Origin: GCA-2786165 sp964625775
GTDB taxonomy: Bacteria; Pseudomonadota; Gammaproteobacteria; Legionellales; Legionellaceae
Assembly: GCA_964625775.1 (NCBI GenBank)
Contig: CAZVEH010000025.1
Location: 1-33,648 of the forward strand
DNA length: 33,648 nt
Direction of reading: 5' to 3'
The position numbers and the translations under genes are program-made. Below are positions 8,951-15,799 of this stretch, piece by piece (position 1 is the stretch's first letter; each line of letters begins with the position of its first letter). The notes beneath the pieces were generated by a model. The model saw nothing but the letters and a program-made list of their open reading frames with translations. It did no database searches and was not told the DNA's origin.

Positions 8951-8974
8951 GGGACCGATTTGCCCGCTGGTCCC
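8951..8974. promoter_or_regulatory. Leader hairpin before the cysteine-rich gene
   Basis: GGGACC and GGTCCC form a six-base stem with a 12-base loop, just ahead of the GAGGAG site of the minus-strand cysteine-rich gene and after the end of the reverse transcriptase. It could influence translation or be part of a structured RNA. No known riboswitch consensus is recognised. Confidence 0.3.
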
Positions 8975-9018
8975 CTGCGCCGTTAAGTTCATAACATCTA
9001 AAGTATTACTACAACATT

Positions 9019-9156
9019 TCACCATGATGTCCATTTTTCTATATAGCGTCCAATACAAGCATCACTTGCACCTTGCGCATAACGCCGGGCTATTCTAGAA
9101 CGATGGTTTTCTTGGCTTGTTTTTGATATTTCAGGGGTTATCACTAAAGTGAATCC
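9019..9156 (-). pseudogene. Frameshifted C-terminal end of the reverse transcriptase
   Basis: In the +1 frame relative to the main reading frame, this segment continues the protein without a stop. It gives FTLVITPEISKTS, then RSRIARRYAQGAS and IGRYIEKWTSW before TGA at 9019-9021. This corresponds to the C-terminal helical region (RLARLYEQGAS...RIGxYVRRWxRW) that I associate with this reverse transcriptase lineage. Removing one G from the GGG at 9155-9157 (CCC on the plus strand) restores a continuous 312-residue enzyme reading FDFLGFTLVITPEIS. It is either a real one-base insertion or a base-calling error. Confidence 0.7.
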
Positions 9157-9958
9157 CTAAAAAATCAAAGCCTTTTTTAATGCATCCCAAAAAGGTTTTA
9201 TCTGGGTGCATTTTTAGCTTCAAACTATCCAATATTTTGTGCGTTAATTTAATGACTTTGCGGAGCTGGCGTTTGGTTTTAACCATAATCACCCAGTCAT
9301 CCATGAAACGAACATAAAAACCATGCTTCTTCATTTCGTCATCGAGTGGTTTCAGATATAAGGCGGCCATTAATGGGGAAAGCGGGCACCCTTTGGGAAT
9401 GCCAGATGTAAAATGATAATAATTCCCCTCTCGTACTTCGAGTCGCTGGCAATATTGAGCCACTAAATGCACGAGATGCTTGCAGTCAACTTGTTTTTTA
9501 AGTGCTGTTAGCAAAACCTGATGGTCAATGGATTCATAATAGTGGTATGCATCACTTTTTAGAAGATGTTTATAATTGGCCTGATGTTGGCTAACGCCCT
9601 TGATTGCTGCGTGGATTCCGCCAGCCCCTTTTAAAGGCGTACAATGGGAATAATGTTTGGTGCTGAACAGGGGGGGTAATGTGAGTGTCAGGGCTTTTAA
9701 CACCAAGGCATCGATGGCTTCCCAACTACTGATAAGCTCATTGTTGATGGTATGGGTGCGTAAGTCCCAAATGCTATTAGCGTGGCTATAGGCTTCGCGC
9801 TGGGTGCAAATCCAGGTGTATGCCCTGTCGAGGGTTATATTGGCGGCGAGTGTTGCGATAGATGGCGTGATGATTGCTTGGGGCAGGACAGAGGGGGTGG
9901 TCGGTCCACCTGGGAGTGATAGTATCCTGCGAATGTGAGATATGTTTTTAAGCGTCAC
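9131..9958 (-). CDS. Reverse transcriptase (RNA-directed DNA polymerase), C-terminus frameshifted
   Basis: A 275-residue frame covering the whole polymerase core. The first catalytic aspartate is in KSDAYHYYESID (D136), the template-grip motif is SGIPKGCPLSPLMAALYL (185-202), the active site is YVRFMDDWVIM with D220/D221, and the thumb-proximal motif is HPDKTFLGCIKKGFDFLG. The FMDDW active site and KGCPLSPL motif differ from classical group II intron enzymes (YADD, QG..SP), from retron enzymes, and from the [IVL]GxxxSQ motif of diversity-generating retroelements. There is no maturase X or HNH endonuclease domain. The start is GTG, because no in-frame ATG precedes the conserved part. The reading frame breaks at a GGG near 9155, leaving about 37 residues out of frame. 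Its only co-oriented neighbour is the cysteine-rich secreted protein. Lineage and role (defence, domesticated, or mobile) are unresolved. Confidence 0.85.
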   Translation of the reverse strand: MTLKNISHIRRILSLPGGPTTPSVLPQAIITPSIATLAANITLDRAYTWICTQREAYSHANSIWDLRTHTINNELISSWEAIDALVLKALTLTLPPLFSTKHYSHCTPLKGAGGIHAAIKGVSQHQANYKHLLKSDAYHYYESIDHQVLLTALKKQVDCKHLVHLVAQYCQRLEVREGNYYHFTSGIPKGCPLSPLMAALYLKPLDDEMKKHGFYVRFMDDWVIMVKTKRQLRKVIKLTHKILDSLKLKMHPDKTFLGCIKKGFDFLGIHFSDNP

Positions 9959-10123
9959 AGAAATCTCTGGGGGATAATTTACTTGTTATGAGTAACTATA
10001 GTGTGTGTTATACAATAAATCAATAAAATCAGGGCAAGATCACGAGTGTCTTCAAATTAAACTGATTGCGCGATCTAATATCTTTTTTATTTATAAATGA
10101 GCAAAAGATGTCATCGTTAGTAG

Positions 10124-10177
10124 ACTCGAGTTTAGCCAAGTATTTTAATGTATTTTTATGAAAGTGCGAAACTCGTG
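10124..10177. repeat. 43-bp direct repeat, copy B, with short inverted ends
   Basis: Copy B proper is 10135-10177 (41 of 43 identical to copy A). Just outside its left edge ACTCGAGTTTAG (10124-10135) is a near-inverse of its right edge (CGAAACTCGTG). The whole 54 bases therefore look like a minimal element with inverted ends, perhaps an internally deleted IS. The right edge lies inside the 3' end of the protease gene. Confidence 0.65.
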
Positions 10178-11235
10178 TCACTGATGACGACCCCATGCAT
10201 GACAAGGGCGTTAAAATAATCATACGACATATAAAAGTCTCCCCAATCACCCGCATACCAACCCCAAGAATTACGTAACGTAAATAATCCTTGGTGCACA
10301 TGACCGGCATGATCACGCGCACTTGCTTCATCGTCAAAACCAGTGATGATCATTTCATGACCAGATATAATATGAGACGATTGCAATTCCTGCGCAATCT
10401 CATGCGTAAGTACCCAAGTATCGTCAAGCACGTGATGAATTCCCACAGCACCCATGGTACCCAAATCTGAACGCGGCAAGAGTGCGCCAACCACCACGCG
10501 CGCGCCTTTATTCAACGCCTGTTTTGTTTTAGATACGATGGCAGTATCCTTGATGCGAAAAGCCTGTTTAGATTTTCGAAATAACACAGTCCAAGCAACT
10601 TCTTTAGAAAATATTTTTTCCTGATATTGCCCATACACTTCTGGAGACATGCCAGTTTGTGGCGTGGTGGAATAAGGATAAGAAGTGAGGCCGCCACAAC
10701 CATGTTGTCGCTGATTGCGCAGACTTATAATGCCATAGGTTTCAATTCGGTCCAATAACTCATTGCTTGACAGACCCTGCCAACCACTTTTACCCCCACC
10801 ATTCGACTCCAGGTAATATCCCAATTGCAATAAACATAATTGGCTGATGTAATTGCCCTTATGAAGGGCAGCATCTATCGCAGCAGTATTCGCAAAAACC
10901 ACACACGAAGCATGTTTGCCTTGATCCAGCACCGGTACATGGTCCATGCCCAACTGAATTTTTTGCGGCATAGCTATAGCAAGCAAAGATCTTCGCTGCT
11001 CACCTGGCTGCTGCTCTAGACGGCGTTGCACCTGTTGATATAACTCAGATTGTAATTGATCTGAAATCGCATAGTCTAATAAGGTAATGTCTTTTGTATC
11101 TGTGGCATGATCCGGATTTGAGGGATGAGTAGGGATTGTTTGCTCATGTGTGCCAAGCAGATCGAGATCGCCTGCCCACGCAGTATGATGCAGACATAAA
11201 ACACCGACCCACAAACAGGTTAATAGTTTTTTCAT
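10156..11235 (-). CDS. Secreted papain-like (C1) cysteine protease
   Basis: A 359-residue exported protein. The signal peptide (MKKLLTCLWVGVLCLHHTAWA) is followed by about 70 residues that could be a propeptide. The papain fold is shown by the oxyanion glutamine and nucleophile in VLDQGKHASCVVFAN (Q105, C111), the histidine in SGHEMIITGFDD (H293), and the asparagine motif LRNSWGWYAGDWGDFYMSYDYF (N322). All catalytic residues are present, so an active endopeptidase is expected in the periplasm or outside the cell. Similar exported C1 proteases are found in host-associated bacteria. The final seven codons and the stop come from copy B of the 43-bp repeat, so the natural C-terminus may have been replaced. 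No strong ribosome binding site is visible. Confidence 0.85.
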   Translation of the reverse strand: MKKLLTCLWVGVLCLHHTAWAGDLDLLGTHEQTIPTHPSNPDHATDTKDITLLDYAISDQLQSELYQQVQRRLEQQPGEQRRSLLAIAMPQKIQLGMDHVPVLDQGKHASCVVFANTAAIDAALHKGNYISQLCLLQLGYYLESNGGGKSGWQGLSSNELLDRIETYGIISLRNQRQHGCGGLTSYPYSTTPQTGMSPEVYGQYQEKIFSKEVAWTVLFRKSKQAFRIKDTAIVSKTKQALNKGARVVVGALLPRSDLGTMGAVGIHHVLDDTWVLTHEIAQELQSSHIISGHEMIITGFDDEASARDHAGHVHQGLFTLRNSWGWYAGDWGDFYMSYDYFNALVMHGVVISDTSFALS

Positions 11236-11300
11236 GAGGTTTAAGATTAAAAAACAGGCAATATTGTACCAAACAAAAACACAAAGATCAATTTAAATAC

Positions 11301-11320
11301 GTTGGGCCGATCGGCCCAAC
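11301..11320. terminator. Perfect 20-base palindrome downstream of pilin gene
   Basis: GTTGGGCCGATCGGCCCAAC is a perfect palindrome, 43 bases after the pilin stop codon on the minus strand. It can form a stable GC-rich stem. The sequence that follows in the pilin direction is AT-rich but lacks a long T-run, so it is a probable mRNA-stabilising hairpin or weak terminator. Confidence 0.5.
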
Positions 11321-11362
11321 AGGCTATACGCGCAGATACAAGATTGGACCGAGTGTCTTCAA

Positions 11363-11776
11363 TTACTTACAAGTAGCCGGGCGGTACTTGGCATCCAAGG
11401 TCCCTTCTGTACACGCCCATGAAATCTGACCAGCAGATGTCATTACGGGATGGAATACAATCGTGCCATTGCCTGCAGCAGGCGTGAACGTTACAACGAT
11501 ATCGCCTGTATTAGCCTGAATGACGATAGAAGATACATTTTTGGTAGCTGCTGGGCTTTGGAAACCAGCACCAATATCTTTGCCAATTTGCCCATTATGC
11601 GCAACCAAATACTCTGATACCGTTAACTTAGGACTTGTTACCAAAGATAATCCCTCTGTCACGCGCGCACGAACCACGTAGTTTTGATATGCAGGGATTG
11701 CGCAAGTGGCTAAAATCCCAAGAATAGCAATCACAATCATCAATTCGATCAAGGTGAATCCTTTTAGTTTTTTCAT
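11363..11776 (-). CDS. Type IV major pilin (PilA/PilE-like)
   Basis: A 137-residue type IVa prepilin. The leader MKKLKG is cut by prepilin peptidase before F7. The next residues form the hydrophobic alpha-1 helix with glutamate 5 of the mature form (FTLIELMIVIAILGILATCAIPAYQNYV). The globular part ends with C122 and C136, which would form the usual C-terminal disulfide loop. Pilins of this type build fibres for adhesion, twitching and DNA uptake. The start has GAGGAATTG upstream and is unambiguous. No pilus assembly genes are adjacent. A tandem pair of palindromic elements lies immediately upstream, so its promoter region abuts mobile DNA. Confidence 0.93.
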   Translation of the reverse strand: MKKLKGFTLIELMIVIAILGILATCAIPAYQNYVVRARVTEGLSLVTSPKLTVSEYLVAHNGQIGKDIGAGFQSPAATKNVSSIVIQANTGDIVVTFTPAAGNGTIVFHPVMTSAGQISWACTEGTLDAKYRPATCK

Positions 11777-11867
11777 TTCAATTCCTCATACAAAGTAGGG
11801 CTTGTTGGCAGATCAGGTGTTCTGAGGGAGGGGATTCCTAACACTCAGACTCAGATCTGCAGTATAA

Positions 11868-11986
11868 CAGGACTTAAGCAAAACCTCGAGATCGAGGTCA
11901 AGGCAAGTTTTGTTTTTAATGAGAGAGTTTAGGTGGGTTGAAAATGACCGAATTAAAAACAAAACTTAACGAAGAGATCGAGGTTT
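11868..11986. mobile_element. MITE-like palindromic element, copy 1 (right end truncated)
   Basis: About 119 bases. It starts with CAGGACTTAAGCAAAACCTC and contains arms AAGTTTTGTTTTTAAT and ATTAAAAACAAAACTT. It ends at GATCGAGGTTT, losing the last bases of the right terminus. It carries no coding capacity. Internal sequence is close to that of copy 2, with several substitutions. Confidence 0.75.
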
Positions 11987-11992
11987 AAGGAT

Positions 11993-12116
11993 CAGGACTT
12001 ACGCAAAACCTCGAGGTCGAGGCAAGTTTTGTTTTTAATGAGGGAGTTTAGGCGGACTAAATGACCGAATTAAAAACAAAACTTAACGAAGAGATCGAGG
12101 TTTTGCGTAAGTCCTG
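11993..12116. mobile_element. MITE-like palindromic element, copy 2 (complete)
   Basis: A 124-base element with perfect 22-base terminal inverted repeats beginning CAGGACTTACGCAAAACCTC. A second pair of 16-base arms (12024-12039 and 12069-12084) lets almost the whole element fold as one long hairpin with about a 30-base loop. No gene is encoded. This is the structure of a miniature inverted-repeat element mobilised by an IS in trans; the parent IS is not in the window. A relic terminus of the same family is at 2777-2824. Confidence 0.8.
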
Positions 12117-12150
12117 ATATACTCAAATCATTTATAGCTGATGAATCAAC

Positions 12151-12465
12151 ATGATCACATCCACCCGATTACAACGCATCCAAGATATACTCACACAAGC
12201 TTGTGCACCAAGCGTTTGTGAACTGATTGATGAGTCTTATATGCACCAAGTACCCGAAGGTGCTGAATCACATTTCAAACTCACCTTAGTGTCGGATCGT
12301 TTTTCCGGATTAAATCGTATCGAACGCCATCGATTGATCAATGGGTTACTGGTAACAGAATTTCAAAACGGCTTACATGCGTTTAGCTTGGCACTGTACT
12401 CACCGGAAGAATGGGCAACACAACCACAACGACAACAATCCCCCCTCTGCCATCGAAAAACGTAA
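12151..12465 (+). CDS. BolA-family protein
   Basis: A 104-residue cytoplasmic protein of the BolA/IbaG fold. The fold is shown by SHFKLTLVSDRFSGLNRIERHRLINGLL, which includes the helix-turn-helix-like RHR segment, and by HAFSLALYSPEEW with the conserved histidine. BolA proteins partner monothiol glutaredoxins in iron-sulfur handling and can bind DNA during stress. Length is typical. It lies right after the palindromic elements, only 34 bases from the end of copy 2, so its promoter must lie in or be altered by that element. The APC permease follows on the same strand with its own likely promoter. Confidence 0.88.
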   Translation: MITSTRLQRIQDILTQACAPSVCELIDESYMHQVPEGAESHFKLTLVSDRFSGLNRIERHRLINGLLVTEFQNGLHAFSLALYSPEEWATQPQRQQSPLCHRKT

Positions 12466-12517
12466 AAAATCATAACATTATGCAACAACAATCTATCGTT
12501 TACCTATTTAAACTGCG

Positions 12518-12523
12518 TATAAT
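12518..12523 (+). promoter_or_regulatory. Probable -10 box (TATAAT) for the permease
   Basis: A consensus TATAAT lies 32 bases upstream of the permease start in an AT-rich gap. The matching -35 region (about 12495-12500, ATCGTT) is weak. Confidence 0.4.
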
Positions 12524-12555
12524 GCCCATCTTATTCATATTATTTTGATATCCTT

Positions 12556-13977
12556 ATGAAAGAATGGTCAACTGAAAAAATATCTGTGTTTGCCTTAGTG
12601 ATGCTCATCACAGGGGCCATTGATAGTGTGAGAAATCTACCAACCACCGCTTTATTTGGTTCTTCTTTGGTTTTTTTCTTTGTGTTATCCACCATCATGT
12701 TTTTGATTCCTATCGCTTTGGTGGCGGCAGAATTATCGTCCACATGGTCAGAAGATGAAGGCGGTATTTATAGTTGGGTGCAGCATGCTTTTGGTCCGTA
12801 CTGGGCATTCTTTACCATTTGGTTACAATGGATCAATACCATCGTCTGGTATCCCACCATCATATCCTTTATCGCTGGCACCCTGGCTTATTTGATCAAT
12901 CCCGATTTGGCCCAATCCAAATGGTATCTACTTTGTGTGATTCTCACCGTTTTTTGGTCCTTAACTTTGTTGGGACTGTCTGGATTACGTGCATCGGCGC
13001 GCTTTGCAGGTATTTGTGCTATCTTGGGTATGTTATTGCCTATCGGCTTATTAATCGTATTTGCTATTTTGTGGATGACCAGTGGCCAACCTATGGCCAT
13101 TCAATTTGATTTCGATAGCATGATCCCTCATTGGGATAGGTCACAATCTTGGGTTTCATTGACGGCTATCATCACATCTTTTCTTGGCATGGAACTGGCC
13201 GCTGTCCACGTACGTAATATTCGCGATCCACAGCGTAATTTTCCACGGGCAATATTTTTCTCTGTTATTTTAATCGTCACCACGATGTTATTAGGCTCGC
13301 TGGCCATTGCAGTGATTTTACCCAAACATCAAATTGGTCTGGTCCAAGGTATTCTTCAAGCGTTTACCTTCTTTTTTCAATACTATCATCTGTCTTTTTT
13401 GATGCCAATCTTGGTCATCGCTTTGTTGATTGGCAGTCTTGGTAGCATGATCAATTGGATCATCTCTCCAGCAAAGGGCTTACTGATGGCGGCCGATCAG
13501 GGCATTCTCCCCAAATGGTTCCATAAACAGAATCAGCATGGCGTGGCATCTCGCGTATTGCTGACACAAGCCATATTGGTGACCTGCATTTGCAGCATTT
13601 TTTTATTGCCACAATCGATCAATGAAATTTATTGGCTGTTCACCGCACTCAGCACCGAACTCTACGTGTTGATGTATGTGATGATGTTCTTTGCCGCCAT
13701 ACGTTTAAAACATAGCCACAAAGACAGGCCGCGTCCTTTTGCGATTATTGGTGGACGAGTGGGCTATTATGTGACCTGTGGGTTAGGATTGACGGGATGC
13801 TTTGTTGCATTGTTTGTTGGCTTTTTCCCCCCAGAAGAGGCCCTCTCAATAGGAAATGCGCACCATTTTCGCATTATCTTTTCTATGGGTATCTTCATCA
13901 TGATCCTGCCAGCGGTTGTCATGATAGTGCGCAAGAAAAAACGAAGAACCCTCAGTACATCATCTAAAAGCGGCTAA
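12556..13977 (+). CDS. APC-family amino acid permease/antiporter
   Basis: A 473-residue inner-membrane transporter with about twelve hydrophobic segments. Helix 1 contains FALVMLITGAIDSVRNLP, corresponding to the broken substrate-binding helix of the amino acid-polyamine-organocation superfamily. AAELSSTWSEDEGGIYSWV in the second to third helices is typical of the glutamate:GABA antiporter-like branch (GadC/YjeM type). The C-terminus is basic (RKKKRRTLS). The substrate cannot be set from sequence alone; amino acid/amine exchange is likely. Such permeases are numerous in intracellular gammaproteobacteria that live on host amino acids. Confidence 0.88.
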   Translation: MKEWSTEKISVFALVMLITGAIDSVRNLPTTALFGSSLVFFFVLSTIMFLIPIALVAAELSSTWSEDEGGIYSWVQHAFGPYWAFFTIWLQWINTIVWYPTIISFIAGTLAYLINPDLAQSKWYLLCVILTVFWSLTLLGLSGLRASARFAGICAILGMLLPIGLLIVFAILWMTSGQPMAIQFDFDSMIPHWDRSQSWVSLTAIITSFLGMELAAVHVRNIRDPQRNFPRAIFFSVILIVTTMLLGSLAIAVILPKHQIGLVQGILQAFTFFFQYYHLSFLMPILVIALLIGSLGSMINWIISPAKGLLMAADQGILPKWFHKQNQHGVASRVLLTQAILVTCICSIFLLPQSINEIYWLFTALSTELYVLMYVMMFFAAIRLKHSHKDRPRPFAIIGGRVGYYVTCGLGLTGCFVALFVGFFPPEEALSIGNAHHFRIIFSMGIFIMILPAVVMIVRKKKRRTLSTSSKSG

Positions 13978-14059
13978 ACTTCCAGGTGCGGGCGTAAGCG
14001 ACCGTCGAAGGATTGGTTTGGTAATCCCCCCATTTTTAACTGACGCTAAAAGTAGAGGT

Positions 14060-14335
14060 TTAGGCAACTAGTGCCAACTTTTGCTTTGGAGGAACTCCTC
14101 CAATTGCAGTATTAGGACGTTCATTGTTGTACGTCCATAGCCATTGTGTCGCATGTAGTTGTACCTGGGCAATACTTTCAAATAAATATTGTTAACCAAT
14201 CATACCTAACTTTCGTGGCTTCGTTGCCTTATTGTCTTTGATAATCAGGGAGCTTCTGGCAACTCCTTTTTTATTGTCCAAGAATATCTCGTTAAAATCT
14301 CAATATAAATACTTTTGAGACATAGTTGATCTCCT
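14060..14335 (-). pseudogene. IS3-family transposase relic (C-terminal end plus decayed 5' end)
   Basis: Minus-strand codons 14191-14060 read YLFESIAQVQLHATQWLWTYN followed by NERPNTAIGGVPPKQKL and a stop. This is the end of the integrase core (rve) of IS3-family OrfB, including the catalytic glutamate region. Upstream, 14192-14335 holds a degraded remainder beginning with AGGAG and an ATG (MSQKYLY then a stop) that looks like the leader of an IS orfA. The middle of the transposase is deleted. It fills most of the gap between the permease and the next gene. Confidence 0.7.
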
Positions 14336-15405
14336 AGTAATTAAGGTTTATACATTCATATACTTTTTAAGATATTGAATGGCGGCATTTTCTTCATCGG
14401 CAGTCAAAGCATGAGATTGAACCAATTCGCAGGCAAAGACGACAAATTTTTGTATTTTTTCAGCAGGACTTATTACAACATCCTGATATTGCTCTTGAAA
14501 ACGTTTATTCAACAAATCTGAAATTGCATTGAGTTTCTCTAAATCAACAAATTTTTTCTTGTCTGTGTAGGCTTTGACAAGATTTTTCACTTTGGTTTGT
14601 AGTTTGGGTAATTGAGGATCTATCTCAAAACGCGGTTTATTAAGACAATCAAATGCGGACAGAGCGGCAAATAAATTAGGATCCAATAAAGTAAACAATT
14701 GTTCACGGTCCACAACTCTAACTAAAGAGTCTGTGTTTCTAGAGAAAATAGGACGCGTAAAATGTGCCAATTCTTGTTTTCCATAAGAATAACCACCTTG
14801 ATAAAGGCCATGAGATGTGCCTAGCAGATTACTATAAATTTGTGATTTAATTGTATGATAGTCTAGTTCATACAATATAAAATTCATAATACTACCACCG
14901 GTAATTGGGTTCCCTTCAGATAAAAATCGAGACAAAAAACGTCCCTGATTATCATAAACATTAAAAGTTAACGCTTCCCCATAATTACCCGCATATTGGA
15001 TGGTGATTTGGGTTTGATCTAATTCATCCTTAAACAAGTAGGTCCCTTTGTGTTCTGTATCAGGGATTAATGAGCCTATTGGCGCTTCGTTCAACGTGCT
15101 TTTTAATTCAAAACACTGAGTGGTACATTTGAATTCCTTAATGGTGAAGTTATCAGGAAAGTTTTCAGCAGACAAAGCGTAAACAGAAGTAGATAGCAGT
15201 CCAAGGAACGCAGATTTTAAAAAATAGTTCATTTTTATTCCAAATAGATAAGGAAACGTGTCATCGATTCTATTTAAATTAATGGGTCATAGCAAGTTTA
15301 CTATGTCGTCACATGTAAACCTTATCAAATGAGTAAGCGCGTTGTACAAATGCGTTGTATCTTTTTTTGGATTTTGCCAGAATCAGGAGATCAACTATAT
15401 CTCAA
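14315..15405. repeat. 21-base inverted repeat flanking an exported-protein gene
   Basis: Positions 14315-14335 and 15385-15405 are inverted copies with one mismatch (read outward: AGGAGATCAACTATGTCTCA). Each copy contains a ribosome-binding-site-like AGGAG, and the left copy also has an ATG, as in the leader of an IS gene. The gene for an unrecognised exported protein lies between them. Confidence 0.6.
14348..15232 (-). CDS. Exported protein of unknown function
   Basis: I do not recognise this 294-residue protein. It has a short Sec signal peptide (MNYFLKSAFLGLLSTSVYALS, cleavage near residue 21). Two cysteines follow close together (KCTTQCF, about residues 35-39). A beta-rich middle contains YLFKDELDQTQITIQYAGNYG and YDNQGRFLSRFLSEGNP. 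The C-terminal 90 residues are lysine-rich and look helical (KVKNLVKAYTDKKKFVDLEKL). No catalytic motif is evident. The gene is AT-rich and isolated between IS fragments, within a 21-base inverted repeat, so it is probably accessory cargo. GGAAT precedes the start codon. A periplasmic or secreted location is inferred. Confidence 0.6.
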   Translation of the reverse strand: MNYFLKSAFLGLLSTSVYALSAENFPDNFTIKEFKCTTQCFELKSTLNEAPIGSLIPDTEHKGTYLFKDELDQTQITIQYAGNYGEALTFNVYDNQGRFLSRFLSEGNPITGGSIMNFILYELDYHTIKSQIYSNLLGTSHGLYQGGYSYGKQELAHFTRPIFSRNTDSLVRVVDREQLFTLLDPNLFAALSAFDCLNKPRFEIDPQLPKLQTKVKNLVKAYTDKKKFVDLEKLNAISDLLNKRFQEQYQDVVISPAEKIQKFVVFACELVQSHALTADEENAAIQYLKKYMNV

Positions 15406-15610
15406 TAATTTTTTTATTGCCTGACTCAATTAATCGGTTATAAAAGCTTTGTAAAGGGGTATTAGAATTTCTAGCTGCCATCGCTGACATAAACAAAATA
15501 GGCTTAATATCAGACCTTCCGTGCCCGGTAGCACGATACCCTTTAAATGTTCCACTCTCATTAGCCATCGGAACCACACCTGCTAAAGAGGCTATTTCAC
15601 GGCGATTCAC
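15395..15610 (-). pseudogene. IS110-family transposase C-terminal fragment
   Basis: The 71-residue frame contains NRREIASLAGVVPMANESGT, then GYRATGHGRSDIKPILFMSAMAA and FYNRLIESG. This is the Transposase_20 (IS116/IS110/IS902) domain that carries the serine-containing second half of the active site. The N-terminal RuvC-like half and the last 30-40 residues are absent. The 3' end runs directly into the right arm of the 21-base inverted repeat, marking a recombination junction. Confidence 0.75.
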
Positions 15611-15740
15611 CCGGTAGTAGCTCCATCTCTATACCGCCGTAGGGTATCATGAAACCATTTTTTTGACCCAAATGTACAAAACAGAGAGGATTGCCCCCCA
15701 AAGTTTGAAGCAACCCTTGTGTCCACACAATGATTGAGCA

Positions 15741-15768
15741 TTGAAATTTTGATTATTTTTGTTATAAT
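15741..15768 (+). promoter_or_regulatory. Sigma-70 type promoter for the OTU gene
   Basis: TTGAAA (15741-15746) and TATAAT (15763-15768) are separated by 16 bases, and the OTU-gene start follows 31 bases later. This is the best promoter match I see in the window. The gene thus has its own promoter despite the IS debris upstream. Confidence 0.6.
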
Positions 15769-15799
15769 ATGAACCACTAATGATCATCTTTGGTTTGTT

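Noticed and set aside
8070..9130. Template/variable repeat pair of a diversity-generating retroelement
   Set aside because: Reading the 3' end of the cysteine-rich gene against the flanking DNA showed no second copy with adenine-specific differences, and the enzyme lacks the typical [IVL]GxxxSQ motif. An alignment run on the whole genome could still change this.
9148..9165. Programmed -1 frameshift at T TTT TTA in the reverse transcriptase gene
   Set aside because: The -1 frame hits TAG a few codons later; only a +1 change restores the C-terminus, so an indel is more likely.
11868..12116. Two-unit CRISPR-like array
   Set aside because: Units are about 120 bases, fully palindromic and separated by only six bases, with no spacers; this fits a MITE, not CRISPR.
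12774..13325. Alternative open frames within the APC permease gene on both strands
   Set aside because: They overlap the clearly coding permease frame and show no family features.
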